From Paenibacillus sp. BIC5C1 (GTDB lineage: Bacteria; Bacillota; Bacilli; Paenibacillales; Paenibacillaceae), in assembly GCF_032399705.1 (NCBI RefSeq), contig NZ_CP135922.1, positions 1,674,001-1,738,000 on the forward strand: a DNA stretch of 64,000 nucleotides, in the 5' to 3' direction. The translations under genes were made by a program, and so were the position numbers. The notes beneath the pieces are model-generated. The model worked only from the letters and a program-made list of their open reading frames with translations. It was not told where the DNA came from and made no database searches. Shown piece after piece: positions 33,641 to 43,242 of the stretch (position 1 is its first letter; each line of letters starts with the position of its first letter).

Positions 33641-34525
33641 ATGCTTGTTGAATCTAGAGGAGATCGTATTTTTAATATAGTTAACCATTTTTTGTTAATT
33701 ATAATTACGCTTATCGTAATCTACCCGCTTGTTTTTGTGTTAAGTGCTTCGTTCAGTGATCCGCAGGCCGTCCTGCGTGGTGAAATGTTCCTATGGCCCA
33801 AGGGAATCAATCTCCATTCTTACGAGAAGATTTTTCAGAACAAAGATATCCTCAGAGGTTATACCAATACACTGATCTATACATCAGTGGGGACGCTGAT
33901 TAATCTCGTTATGACGATTCTGGCGGCATATCCGCTATCTCGAAAGGATTTTATAGGCCGCAATGCCATCATGGCCCTGTTTGTTTTCACGATGTTCTTC
34001 AGTGGCGGACTAATTCCAACCTATATGCTAATCAAAAACCTTGGCATGTTAAACACATTTTGGGTCATGATCATTCCGAATGCCGTTTCGATCTGGAACA
34101 TCATCATTATGCGGACATTCTTCCAGCAATCGATTCCAAATGAGTTGCATGAGGCGGCCACGATTGATGGCTGCTCCAATATCCAAACGTTAACCCGGAT
34201 TATCCTGCCATTATCCATGCCCATTATCGCGGTGACGATTCTGTTCTATGCTGTTGGGCACTGGAACGCCTTCTTTAACGCAATGTTGTATCTGTCAGAC
34301 AAGGACAAGTTTCCACTTCAACTCATTTTGCGGGAAATTCTGATTCAAGGGCAGACGAACGATATGGTCAAAATGTCAACCGAGTCTGCGATTAAACAGC
34401 AAAGGGAAGTGGAAGGGATCAAATATGCTGTACTCGTCGTTGCCAACATACCGGTGCTCCTGCTTTATCCTTTCCTGCAAAGATATTTTGTTAAAGGCGT
34501 AATGATTGGTGCCATTAAGGGATGA
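33641..34525 (+). CDS. LplC/YtcP-type ABC sugar permease
   Basis: The protein (294 aa) has six membrane segments, the EAA motif ELHEAATIDGCSNIQTLTRIILPLS and the C-terminal GVMIGAIKG typical of LplC/YtcP carbohydrate permeases. It pairs with the LplB-like protein encoded upstream to form the membrane channel. AAGGGAG lies ten bases before ATG 33641. Confidence 0.88.
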   Translation: MLVESRGDRIFNIVNHFLLIIITLIVIYPLVFVLSASFSDPQAVLRGEMFLWPKGINLHSYEKIFQNKDILRGYTNTLIYTSVGTLINLVMTILAAYPLSRKDFIGRNAIMALFVFTMFFSGGLIPTYMLIKNLGMLNTFWVMIIPNAVSIWNIIIMRTFFQQSIPNELHEAATIDGCSNIQTLTRIILPLSMPIIAVTILFYAVGHWNAFFNAMLYLSDKDKFPLQLILREILIQGQTNDMVKMSTESAIKQQREVEGIKYAVLVVANIPVLLLYPFLQRYFVKGVMIGAIKG

Positions 34526-34566
34526 TTCCTTGTATGGATAACGATGGGACAAAGGGAGGAATAAGA

Positions 34567-36192
34567 ATGACGCTCAAAAAGTGGGGAAGTATCGCTCTGG
34601 TTTGTATGATGTCTGTTTCGATGCTGGCCGGGTGCAATTCCAAGGATGCTGATTCGGGAAGTAGCAAGGATAAAGGCGCTGCCAATGGCAAAGTCAATGC
34701 GAGCGGATTTCCGATCGTCAATGACACCATTACAGTGAGCGGATTTGCCGGAAAGTTTTTTGCCAATGCGGACTGGAATAATCTTAGACTCTGGAAAGAG
34801 TATGAGAAGATGTCCAATGTTCATATCCAGTGGGATACGGTGCAGAAGGATAATTTGAAGGAAAAACGCAATCTCCTGCTGGCAGGTGGCGCTTACCCGG
34901 AGATGTTCTACGCATCGGCGTTTTCCAGATCGGATCTGCTTAAATACGGCAAGCAGGGCGCATTCATTCCTCTAAATGATCTGATCGACCAATATGCGCC
35001 TAACTTTAAGGCTCTAATGAAGAAGTATCCGGTTATTGGCAAAGGGATTACGATGCCAGATGGCAATATATATGGGCTGCCAACCTTGTATGATCCGGAA
35101 TTTAAGTCGGTTCTGTACGGAACACCTTGGGTGAAGAAAGAGTGGCTTGATAAATTAGGTTTGCAGGAACCGCAGACATTAGATGACTTCTATACTATGT
35201 TGAAAGCTTTTAAAGAAAAGGGCCCGAACGGCAACGGGCAAAAGGACGAGATTGCTTGGGGCGGGGTGGGAACGAATGGTGTGGTGAACTACCTGCGAGG
35301 TTCATTTGGGTTGAATAATCATGGCACCTCCAACATTAACATTGATACAGACCCTCAGACGGATAAAGTACGCTTTATTCCAACCGATCCCCAATACAGG
35401 GAGCTGCTGCAGTTCGTGAATAAGCTCTACAAGGACGGATTGCTCGAGCAGGATATTGTATCTGTTAAGAGTACCGAAGTGGATGCTAAGGGTATGGAAG
35501 GCCTGATCGGAGTCGTGGATAATGTCGATCCGGTTGCGATATACAATCAGCAAGGTTATGTTGGCATGCCCGTACTGAAGGGTCCTCATGGCGATCAGAC
35601 ATACAACGCCTATGGTTCTCCACTCGGTAATATCGGGATGTTTGTACTGACAGATAAAGCCCAAAATCCAGAGGCCATGATTCGCTGGATGGATTATTTC
35701 TACAGCGATGAGGGCATCAAGACATTCTTCATGGGCTGGAAAGATGAGACGTATAAAGAAGACGCAGACGGTAACGTAGACTATGTCGACAATATCAAAA
35801 ACAACCCGGATGGCCTTAATCTGGACCAGGCAGTAGGTCAATACCTGATCTGGCCGGGTGGATACTACCCTGGTTTTGTGAAGCAGAAATACTTCAAGGG
35901 TGCTGAAGGTCTGCCAACTTCGGTTGAAAATGCCAAAAAAGCAGAGTCTCACATCTTACCACAAGATCAAATTTGGCCTCCATTTAATTTCACGCAGGAA
36001 GAGCAGCGGGATCTGACCACTTTCCAGACGGATATTGAAACGTATGTAGATGAAATGCGTGACAAATTCATTACTGGAAATGAATCCTTTGACAATTGGG
36101 ATCAGTATGTGGCAGCTCTCCAAAAGATGGGTGTAGAACGATATGTAGCCATCTATCAATCAGCAGCAGACCGTTATACCCAAGCCGATTAG
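34567..36192 (+). CDS. LplA-type extracellular sugar-binding lipoprotein
   Basis: The protein (541 aa) has a lipoprotein signal (ALVCMMSVSMLAGCNSKD, lipid-modified Cys) and the size and motifs of the large Bacillota binding proteins (WKEYEKMSNVHIQWDTVQ, NGLNL...WPGGYYPGF). It captures an oligosaccharide outside the membrane for the two permeases upstream. ATG 34567 follows AAAGGGAGGA; an in-frame codon at 34522 overlaps the permease end. It is the third gene of the operon, followed by a sugar oxidoreductase. Confidence 0.88.
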   Translation: MTLKKWGSIALVCMMSVSMLAGCNSKDADSGSSKDKGAANGKVNASGFPIVNDTITVSGFAGKFFANADWNNLRLWKEYEKMSNVHIQWDTVQKDNLKEKRNLLLAGGAYPEMFYASAFSRSDLLKYGKQGAFIPLNDLIDQYAPNFKALMKKYPVIGKGITMPDGNIYGLPTLYDPEFKSVLYGTPWVKKEWLDKLGLQEPQTLDDFYTMLKAFKEKGPNGNGQKDEIAWGGVGTNGVVNYLRGSFGLNNHGTSNINIDTDPQTDKVRFIPTDPQYRELLQFVNKLYKDGLLEQDIVSVKSTEVDAKGMEGLIGVVDNVDPVAIYNQQGYVGMPVLKGPHGDQTYNAYGSPLGNIGMFVLTDKAQNPEAMIRWMDYFYSDEGIKTFFMGWKDETYKEDADGNVDYVDNIKNNPDGLNLDQAVGQYLIWPGGYYPGFVKQKYFKGAEGLPTSVENAKKAESHILPQDQIWPPFNFTQEEQRDLTTFQTDIETYVDEMRDKFITGNESFDNWDQYVAALQKMGVERYVAIYQSAADRYTQAD

Positions 36193-36234
36193 AAGGTCAT
36201 CTGTAGATTTCAGATCATAAAGGAGTGAACAAAT

Positions 36235-37506
36235 ATGAGTCAAATGAAAGCAGTCCTGATTGGAGCAGGTGCGAGGGGAGCGGGTGGTTATGCACCCTAT
36301 GCACTTGATTATCCGCATGAGCTTACCTTCATTGCGGTTGCCGAAGCTGATCCAGTGAGAAGAGCAAGATTTGCTGAGAAGCACGGGATTCCGCCGGAAC
36401 ACTGTTATGCGTCGTGGGAGCCCCTGTTGGCTGAACCTAAGCTGGCTGATATTGCGGTTATTTGTACGCAGGACAGAATGCATTATGGCCCAACCATGCA
36501 GGCTTTAGATAAGAAGTATCATGTCATGCTGGAGAAGCCGATGTCACCTGATCCAAAGGAATGTCTTGAGATGGAACAAGCGGCCAGAGATAATGACCGG
36601 CTGCTGACGATCTGCCATGTGCTGCGGTACACACCGTTCTGGAATACAATCAAGAAGGTGATACAAGAAGGGCGTATCGGAGAAATTGTCTCCATTCAGC
36701 TGAATGAGAACGTGGGTTACTGGCATATTGCCCACAGCTTTGTGCGGGGAAATTGGAACAATTCCAACACATCCAGCCCGATGATCCTGTCCAAGTCTTG
36801 CCATGATATGGACGTATTATCCTGGCTCATGGATCAGCCTTGTCTCAAGGTCAGTTCGTTCGGATCTCTTAAACATTTTCATGAAGGCAATGCACCGGAA
36901 GGTTCCGCTGATCGATGCTTGGATTGTGCTGTAGAACCAACCTGCGCGTACTCTGCACCAAGATTTTATTTGAGTGAACAGTTCAGGGGTTGGGCAGGAC
37001 ATTTTACACAGGAGCTGACGAAGCCGAATATCATACAGGGCTTGCGTGATACCGATTACGGTCGGTGTGTATACCGGAGTGACAATAATGTGGTAGATCA
37101 TCAGGTCGTGAATATGGAATTTGAAGGTGGAGCTACGGCCATGTTCAGTATGTGCGGGTTTACATTTGAGCAGGAACGTAGAATCCAGATCATGGGGACG
37201 AAAGGAGAACTTCGTGGTGAGGAAGATCAAATTACCGTGTACGACTTTTTGACGAACCAAAAAACAGAAATCACAATCCCTTCTCAAACCAGCGGCCATG
37301 GTGGGGGAGACAGCGGCATTGTGAGGAATTTTATGAATGAGGTGCGTCACTATAACGGCCAGGAAAGCCTGACATCGGCTGCAGCTTCCGTCCGGAGTCA
37401 CCTGATCGCATTCGCAGCTGAAAAGTCGCGGCTGAACGGGGGCGAGTCTATCGATTTGAATGAATATGCCCGTCAGCTTATGGTGAAGGAAGAGCTATCT
37501 AAATAA
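36235..37506 (+). CDS. Gfo/Idh/MocA family oxidoreductase
   Basis: The protein (423 aa) has an N-terminal Rossmann domain (MKAVLIGAGARGAGGYAPYA, with modified GxGxxG). VICTQDRMHYGP and the conserved MLEKPMSPDPKE follow, and then the Gfo/Idh C-terminal sheet. A cysteine cluster (CLDCAVEPTC) is seen in a subset of these enzymes. They oxidise or isomerise sugar hydroxyls with NAD(P). As the last gene of the Lpl-type operon it probably acts on the imported sugar. AAAGGAG precedes the ATG; a terminator follows. Confidence 0.85.
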   Translation: MSQMKAVLIGAGARGAGGYAPYALDYPHELTFIAVAEADPVRRARFAEKHGIPPEHCYASWEPLLAEPKLADIAVICTQDRMHYGPTMQALDKKYHVMLEKPMSPDPKECLEMEQAARDNDRLLTICHVLRYTPFWNTIKKVIQEGRIGEIVSIQLNENVGYWHIAHSFVRGNWNNSNTSSPMILSKSCHDMDVLSWLMDQPCLKVSSFGSLKHFHEGNAPEGSADRCLDCAVEPTCAYSAPRFYLSEQFRGWAGHFTQELTKPNIIQGLRDTDYGRCVYRSDNNVVDHQVVNMEFEGGATAMFSMCGFTFEQERRIQIMGTKGELRGEEDQITVYDFLTNQKTEITIPSQTSGHGGGDSGIVRNFMNEVRHYNGQESLTSAAASVRSHLIAFAAEKSRLNGGESIDLNEYARQLMVKEELSK

Positions 37507-37522
37507 TCAGCAGTGTATCGAT

Positions 37523-37567
37523 AAGCTGCCCCTCAAGGTATGAATATATTTTGAGGGACGGCTTTTT
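37523..37567 (+). terminator. Rho-independent terminator of Lpl-type operon
   Basis: AAGCTGCCCCTCAA pairs imperfectly with TTGAGGGACGGCTT and is followed by T residues. Confidence 0.75.
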
Positions 37568-37577
37568 CGTATTATCA

Positions 37578-37609
37578 GGTTAGCCAGTAATTACTGGTTG
37601 GCCTTTTTT
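37578..37609 (+). terminator. second hairpin with T-run, near IS110 left end
   Basis: GGTTAGCCAGTAATTACTGG TTGGCC forms a stem followed by seven T. It may be the real operon terminator or part of the IS end. Confidence 0.55.
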
Positions 37610-37812
37610 TGTGGTCGTTTTACGATGGGGGGAGCCGGGAGAACGTGGCGGCTTTAGGGGCTAGGACCTCGTAACAAAAACAGTTCTCCCACGACCTCCA
37701 AAAGACCATGTTTGGGCTGGTAGGGGCAGTTGACCCCGTATAACAAGCGAAGCTATGGGTTTGGAACCATCGTGGAAAAGGACCGGCGAAACAAAAGATA
37801 AGGAGTGAGGAC
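37610..37812 (+). ncRNA. candidate IS110 left-end bridge/seek RNA region
   Basis: About 200 bp of non-coding DNA precede the transposase. GGGAGAAC (37637-37644) pairs with GTTCTCCC (37683-37690), and other short stems are possible. In the IS110 group the left non-coding end encodes a guide RNA that pairs with donor and target. The location fits; I have not folded the RNA. Confidence 0.45.
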
Positions 37813-38991
37813 ATGGAACCTGTTGTCGGTGTGGATGTTGCCAAAGGTTCGAGTGTAGTTCAAGCGTTTAGGAAGAGAAATGAACCGTATGGCAAAGCAG
37901 TAGAGATTATACATGAAAAGAATGGATTCGAACGTTTCTCGGTCATGCTAGACACGCTTCAGGCCGAAACGGGCTTGGCGCCCGTGGTGGTTCTGGAAGC
38001 GACAGGGCATTACCATCGCGCATTGGTTTCGTACTTGGAACGAAGTGGCTACACCTACTATATGGTGAATCCGTTGCAGTCCAAACGAGCCAAGGGAGCC
38101 CAGCTACGCAAAGTCAAAACGGATGCACTGGATGCTTGGCATCTGGCAGAGATGTACTACCGTGGCGACGTGAAGCCGCACCGGACCTGGGATGAGACGT
38201 ATACGGAGTTGCAACATTTGACACGGCAGCATGAATTCGTTACAGGAATCTTTGTGCAGGCAAAACTGAACAGTAGAGCCCTATTGGAGCAAGTGTTTCC
38301 GAGGTACGAAGGGTTATTTTCGAATGTGTTTTCGGTAACGTCATTGACGATACTAGCCCGTTGTTTAGAGGAAGGTACAGCGGATTGGATTGAAATTATT
38401 CAAGGAGGCACACGAAAATCTCGTTCCCAGCAGTGGGCGATTGAAAAAGTCGGAAAACTGGAGGAAATGCTGTGTGACTGGAAAAAAACTCGGCGTAGTC
38501 CGTCTCAAAGCCAGGCTCTTCTCGGGATGGTCACGTTATTGCTGACAATAATCGGGCAACTGGAGGGGCTCGAAAAGCAAATGGAGGAAATAGCGGCAAG
38601 CCTACCCGAAGTTGAACTTGTGAAAAGCATCCCGGGAATTGGAATGAAATTGGCGGCAGCTATTGTAGCTGAACTAGGTGATGTAAAACAGTTTAGTGAT
38701 GCGAAGCAACTTGTGGCGTTTGCAGGCCTTGACCCAGGGATTTTCAGTTCAGGAAAGTTCACAGCGACCAGTACACGAATCACGAAACGAGGCTCTAAAA
38801 GGCTCAGACGATCGCTGTATTTAGCGGTGCAATGCGGAATGCGGAAGAATGCAAATGCAAGAATCCATTCGTACTACGAGAAAAAAAGAAACGAGGGCAA
38901 GCCCTACAAGGTGGTTGTGATCGCTTGCGCGAACAAGCTGTTGCATCACATTTTCGCCATCTTGCAGAAGGGGCAGCCCTACCAAGCGTAA
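37813..38991 (+). CDS. IS110 family transposase (DEDD)
   Basis: The protein (392 aa) is complete. The N-terminal DEDD catalytic residues are D8 (GVDVAKG), E62 (LEATGHYH), D104 and D107 (KTDALDA). The C-terminal Transposase_20 part has IPGIGMKLAAAIVAELGDVKQFSDAKQLVAFAGLDPGIFSSGKF with the Ser-containing motif. IS110 enzymes recombine via a guide RNA without terminal inverted repeats. ATG 37813 follows AAGGAGTGAG. The copy looks intact and sits between two sugar operons. Confidence 0.92.
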   Translation: MEPVVGVDVAKGSSVVQAFRKRNEPYGKAVEIIHEKNGFERFSVMLDTLQAETGLAPVVVLEATGHYHRALVSYLERSGYTYYMVNPLQSKRAKGAQLRKVKTDALDAWHLAEMYYRGDVKPHRTWDETYTELQHLTRQHEFVTGIFVQAKLNSRALLEQVFPRYEGLFSNVFSVTSLTILARCLEEGTADWIEIIQGGTRKSRSQQWAIEKVGKLEEMLCDWKKTRRSPSQSQALLGMVTLLLTIIGQLEGLEKQMEEIAASLPEVELVKSIPGIGMKLAAAIVAELGDVKQFSDAKQLVAFAGLDPGIFSSGKFTATSTRITKRGSKRLRRSLYLAVQCGMRKNANARIHSYYEKKRNEGKPYKVVVIACANKLLHHIFAILQKGQPYQA

Positions 38992-39366
38992 TCCATATTT
39001 AACCAAAACCTCCATGGCCGTGGAGGTTATTCGTGTTGGTCGAAAAAAGTATAACACGAAAAGAGAACTCATCCAACCTGAAATGCTTGACAAACATTAG
39101 CTGGTTTTTGTTCGTTTGGGGTTCGAGAGTTTTCTTCACGGACCTTCAATACCATCGCATCCACTAAGATAAACGGGAATCGGCTGTCGACTTAGGGCCA
39201 GTTATTCCATGACCCTGCCAGGGGGTCTAACTGTAAGGAGAGGTCTGACACAATAGACTTGGAAAACGCCATGCCACAGAAGTTCGCCGGTAATCTGAGT
39301 AACTTTGCGAATTACTTCTTGTGTAATATACTTAGTATACTAATATTATGATGTCAGGGTGGTTTT
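38992..39366. other. IS110 right end and upstream region of GntR-LacI regulator
   Basis: A small hairpin AACCTCCA/TGGAGGTT (about 39006-39028) lies near the likely right IS boundary. Further right no gene is visible until the regulator; operator sequences are at 39327-39339. Confidence 0.45.
39327..39339. promoter_or_regulatory. operator palindrome upstream of GntR-LacI regulator
   Basis: TATACTTAGTATA, a 13-bp palindrome, 28 bp before the start codon; a related half-site follows (TATACTAATATTA, 39336-39348). The identical 13-mer precedes the ABC operon at 40718, implying autoregulation. Confidence 0.75.
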
Positions 39367-40491
39367 GTGGAATTGCATTTATACGAGCAGATATATGTCT
39401 CTATTGTACAAGAGATTAAAGAAGGTCGATTAAAAGAAGGAGACCGAGTCTCTTCTGAAAAAGAGTTGGCTGAAAAATTTGGCGTCAGTCGTATTACATC
39501 TAAAAAGGCTTTGGAGAAATTGGCGGATTCCGGGGTTATTAAACGAATACAAGGAAAAGGTTCATATGTGTCCGATGGTATAATTGGAGGACAAGAACCG
39601 AAGCACTATTCAGAGGTAAAAACGACCTTGGTGCCTGAGGATGATAAACGGTTGATCGGTTTTATTATACCGAATTTTTCTGACGAGTTTGGCCTACAAC
39701 TTCTTAGATCGATGGAAAAGCGGAGTGCTGAGCATAATTATCAACTTATTATCAAGCGAACTTGCGGGGATCGGGATGAGGAAAAACGCGCGATCGACTT
39801 ATTTATTGGTTTGGGCATCAAAGGATTAATCGTGACCCCCATTCATGGTCAACACTATAATTCGGAGCTGCTTCGACTTGTATTAGATCGGTTTCCAATT
39901 GTTTTGGTCGATAGATATCTAAAAGGAATTCCGGTTTGTTCGGTGTACACAGACAATAAGAAAGCAGCCATGGATCTTACGCGTCATCTGATTAGCAAAG
40001 GTCACAAAAAAATTGCCTTTTTATCTCCGCCGGAAGAGAACACTTCAACATTGGAGGAAAGGCTGCTCGGATATACGTTTGCCTTCACCCAAGAAGGAAT
40101 GAACTTGAACAAAGATTATGTATTGACGAACTTGAAGGGCACCCTTCCCATGAACATAAACGGAACAGCGATTGAAAGTGATAAAGAAACAGTAATGCAT
40201 TTTTTGAAACAAAACCCTGATGTAAAGGCGTTTGTCGCGTCGGAATTTCTAATAGCTACCATGCTGGCTCAAGTCATCCACTCGATGGGGAAATCTCTGG
40301 AGGAATTCGAGATTGTTTGTTTCGACTCCCTGAATGATCACTTGGGTCAACCCATCTTCACACATATTAAGCAGGATGAGAAGCAGATGGGTGAATTAGC
40401 AGTGGATATGCTAATCTCTCAGCTGCATGGAACAGCAGTTCCCGAGCTGAACATTATTGAACATCGTATGGTCATGAAAAATAACAGGTAG
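39367..40491 (+). CDS. GntR-LacI hybrid (AraR-like) sugar regulator
   Basis: The protein (374 aa) joins a GntR winged helix (LYEQIYVSIVQEIKEGRLKEGDRVSSEKELAEKFGVSRITSKKALEKLADSGVIKRIQGKGSYV) to a LacI-type sugar-binding domain (LIGFIIPNFSDEFGLQLL, HLISKGHKKIAFLSPP). That is the architecture of AraR. The start is GTG 39367. It is divergent in function, not in strand, from the ABC operon beginning at 40910, and shares an identical 13-bp operator with it, so it is very likely the local repressor. The inducer is not known. Confidence 0.88.
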   Translation: MELHLYEQIYVSIVQEIKEGRLKEGDRVSSEKELAEKFGVSRITSKKALEKLADSGVIKRIQGKGSYVSDGIIGGQEPKHYSEVKTTLVPEDDKRLIGFIIPNFSDEFGLQLLRSMEKRSAEHNYQLIIKRTCGDRDEEKRAIDLFIGLGIKGLIVTPIHGQHYNSELLRLVLDRFPIVLVDRYLKGIPVCSVYTDNKKAAMDLTRHLISKGHKKIAFLSPPEENTSTLEERLLGYTFAFTQEGMNLNKDYVLTNLKGTLPMNINGTAIESDKETVMHFLKQNPDVKAFVASEFLIATMLAQVIHSMGKSLEEFEIVCFDSLNDHLGQPIFTHIKQDEKQMGELAVDMLISQLHGTAVPELNIIEHRMVMKNNR

Positions 40492-40909
40492 GATTAATAT
40501 AAGCGATAAGCATAGCTCAACAAAATCAAGGATATTGTTCAAGGTGTCGAGAAGTCCCCAGGGGCTTATCGGCACTTTTTTTGATATCAGAAATATAAAC
40601 TTCGAAGCATGGACCTTCATGACCTGATATCGCAAGAAAAACTCCATCTAGATGCGGTCTGTATTTGTAAAGTGTGTCGTAATATTGCAATTGACATGGT
40701 TTATGATGTCATATTAATATACTTAGTATAATTAGTATAGCCAGCAGAATTCTTATAAAAAATTCACTTCGTTCATCATTTTCTGATTTTAATAGTTCAT
40801 ATCACCAATCTTGTTAACGCTTACATAAAATGTGGATTGATCAGAACATGGAGTGGATTTTATAGGAATTCAAGTTAAACTAATTAATTTAACTTAAGGG
40901 GGACTTTGA
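40492..40909. other. promoter region of second sugar ABC operon
   Basis: A 418-bp non-coding stretch carrying the promoter and operators listed separately; otherwise AT-rich, no gene. Confidence 0.5.
40691..40739 (+). promoter_or_regulatory. promoter with two operators for the sugar ABC operon
   Basis: TTGACA (40691-40696), 18-bp spacer, TAATAT (40715-40720). The palindrome TATACTTAGTATA (40718-40730) overlaps the -10 end, and TATAATTAGTATA (40727-40739) follows. The position suits repression by the GntR-LacI protein. Confidence 0.75.
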
Positions 40910-42211
40910 ATGAGGAGATCCAAAAAATTCGCATTTCCAATTCTTGTTTACTTTCTGGCTATGTCACTACTTGTAACCGCTTGCTCAACGAAGGGGGACT
41001 CAAGCGATCAGGCCGGAGAGGGGAATACAACGGTTACGATGTGGCATGGTCTTACCTCCATTGATTTAGATAATTTGAATAAAGTCGTGAAGGCATTTGA
41101 AGAGAAAAATCCTACCATCAAAATGAAATTGGTTTATACAGAATCCAGCGAGGGATCCGATCAGAAGCTGCTGACTGCAGTCGCAGGCGGCAATCCTCCT
41201 GACGTTGCACTTTTTGACCGGTTTAAGGTCGGTACTTGGGCTGCGCAAGGTTCTTTGACTGACTTATCCTCGATGGCAGCAGAATCTGGAATTCTTAAGG
41301 AAATGTATTATCCATTTGCTTGGGAGGAGTCCAGTTATCAAGGAAAGCTTTATGCAATGCCGATGGATACGGACTCTCGCCTGCTATTTTACAATAAGGA
41401 TCATTTCACAGAAGTAGGGCTGGATCCCAACAAGCCACCACAAACGATCGCCGAGCTTGAAACGGCCGCCGAAAAGTTAACCATCAAGGAAGGTAAACGT
41501 TTCAAACGGATCGGGTTCATCCCATGGTATTCGCAAGGCTGGTTGTATACTTGGGGATGGACATTTGGAGGAGAATTCCAGGATGCTGCCACCGGCAAAA
41601 TTACCGCCAATGATCCTAAAGTCGTTGAAGCGCTGCAATGGATGACCGACTTCGGCAAAAAATACAACGTCGAGGATATTGCCGGATTCACAAGCGCAGC
41701 TGGCACGGAGGAAATGGATCCGTTCATTTCCGGTCAAGTCAGCATGAAGATAAGTGGAAACTTCACGGTGAAGGGTATCGAAAAATTTAAGCCGGATTTA
41801 AATTACGGTGTTGCACCAATACCGACCCCAACAGGTACTAATTTTACGACATGGTCGGGAGGCGGGTCCGCTATTATCCCTAAAGGCGCCAAGAACGTTG
41901 CTGCTGCTTGGAAATTCCTCGAATTCTTAGGGAAAGAAGAGGGGCAAACATTATTAAACGCTGACTCTCAAATTTCCGTTATCGATTCGGTTAACGACAA
42001 ATACGGTTACAAGGACGATCCGATTATGAAGGAATTTATTAATATTTTGCCCAATTCACACAACCGGCCAGTTATTCCTGAAGGACAGCTGTTGTGGAAT
42101 GAGTTAGCTTCCGCTACGGAAAAGGCTACCCGCGGAAACGGTACTCCGAAAGAGAACCTGGATAGAGTAACAGAGACTATTAATAAGGCTTTAGAAAAAT
42201 ACGACAAATAG
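40910..42211 (+). CDS. sugar ABC transporter binding lipoprotein (family 1)
   Basis: The protein (433 aa) has a lipoprotein signal ending LLVTACSTKG, then VTMWHGLTSIDLDNLNKVVKAFEEKNPTIKMKLVYTE, the usual opening of UgpB/MalE-like binding proteins. GNPPDVALFD and SGGGSAIIPKGAKN are further family motifs. It captures an oligosaccharide outside the cell for the permeases encoded at 42290 and 43243. TAAGGGGGA precedes ATG 40910. Confidence 0.9.
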   Translation: MRRSKKFAFPILVYFLAMSLLVTACSTKGDSSDQAGEGNTTVTMWHGLTSIDLDNLNKVVKAFEEKNPTIKMKLVYTESSEGSDQKLLTAVAGGNPPDVALFDRFKVGTWAAQGSLTDLSSMAAESGILKEMYYPFAWEESSYQGKLYAMPMDTDSRLLFYNKDHFTEVGLDPNKPPQTIAELETAAEKLTIKEGKRFKRIGFIPWYSQGWLYTWGWTFGGEFQDAATGKITANDPKVVEALQWMTDFGKKYNVEDIAGFTSAAGTEEMDPFISGQVSMKISGNFTVKGIEKFKPDLNYGVAPIPTPTGTNFTTWSGGGSAIIPKGAKNVAAAWKFLEFLGKEEGQTLLNADSQISVIDSVNDKYGYKDDPIMKEFINILPNSHNRPVIPEGQLLWNELASATEKATRGNGTPKENLDRVTETINKALEKYDK

Positions 42212-42289
42212 GGTGCACGGTAGGCAGGGAGCGAAGCGAACCTTTCTCTCCTTGCCTATTAATGAATGACTATTGGAAGGAGAATGCAC

Positions 42290-43225
42290 ATGGCGAAACT
42301 GGTCGATTCAGTTCAAGTAAACGCAATTCCATCGGCAAGGAAACGAGCACTCCACAGAACTAACGTGATTGGGTGGCTGTTTGCTTCACCTTGGGTTATA
42401 GGGCTGCTATGCTTTTATGCAATTCCGATGCTAATGTCCATCTACTTCAGCTTCACTACTTACAGCATTCTGCAGCCTGGTGAATTTGTCGGAATGAGTA
42501 ATTATATAGATCTATTTCATGATCCTCTGTTTTGGAAATCCATATACAACACGCTTTATTTCACCGTATTTTTTGTTCCATTAAGTATATTTTTTGGTGT
42601 GGCACTCGCTATGATGTTGAATATGAAGGTCAAGGGGATGGCTATATTCAGAACGATCTTTTTCTTGCCTACACTTGTTCCACAAGTGGCTTTGGCTGTT
42701 CTGTGGATGTGGCTGTTACATCCAAACTTCGGATTGGTGAACGGGATGTTAGCGAATATCGGTATCGATGGGCCTTCTTGGCTTGGTGGTGAGTCATGGT
42801 CCAAGCCTTCGCTCATTTTGATGTCGCTTTGGGGTATTGGGCAAGCCGTCGTCATCTACCTTGCTGGATTAGGAGACATCCCTGATGAGTACTATGAAGC
42901 AGCGCAGATCGATGGAGCTAACTGGTTTCAGAAAACGAGAAAGGTAACCCTGCCTTTGCTCACTCCCGTTATTTTCTATAACCTTGTTATGGGAATGATC
43001 GGTGCATTTCAACAGTTTACTCTTCCCTATACGTTGACCAAAGGGCAAGGAACTCCTGCAAATTCCATGACTTTTTACGTCATGTATTTATATGAGAACG
43101 GATTCAGGTATTTCAAAATGGGTTATGCCTCCGCAATGGCCTGGATCTTATTTATTATCGTTATGGCATTAACCGGAATTATTTTTATTACGTCTAAACG
43201 CTGGGTTCATTATCAAGGGAAATAA
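42290..43225 (+). CDS. sugar ABC permease (UgpA/MalF type)
   Basis: The protein (311 aa) has six membrane helices, the EAA loop YYEAAQIDGANWFQKTRKVTLPLLTPV, and the N-terminal LFASPWVIGLLCFYAIPM typical of MalF/UgpA-like permeases. The start at 42290 is set by GGAAGGAG; 42266 lacks one. It is the second gene of the operon and pairs with the 43243 product. An ATPase is not encoded here. Confidence 0.9.
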   Translation: MAKLVDSVQVNAIPSARKRALHRTNVIGWLFASPWVIGLLCFYAIPMLMSIYFSFTTYSILQPGEFVGMSNYIDLFHDPLFWKSIYNTLYFTVFFVPLSIFFGVALAMMLNMKVKGMAIFRTIFFLPTLVPQVALAVLWMWLLHPNFGLVNGMLANIGIDGPSWLGGESWSKPSLILMSLWGIGQAVVIYLAGLGDIPDEYYEAAQIDGANWFQKTRKVTLPLLTPVIFYNLVMGMIGAFQQFTLPYTLTKGQGTPANSMTFYVMYLYENGFRYFKMGYASAMAWILFIIVMALTGIIFITSKRWVHYQGK

Positions 43226-43242
43226 GGAGGAGGAAGTAAGGG

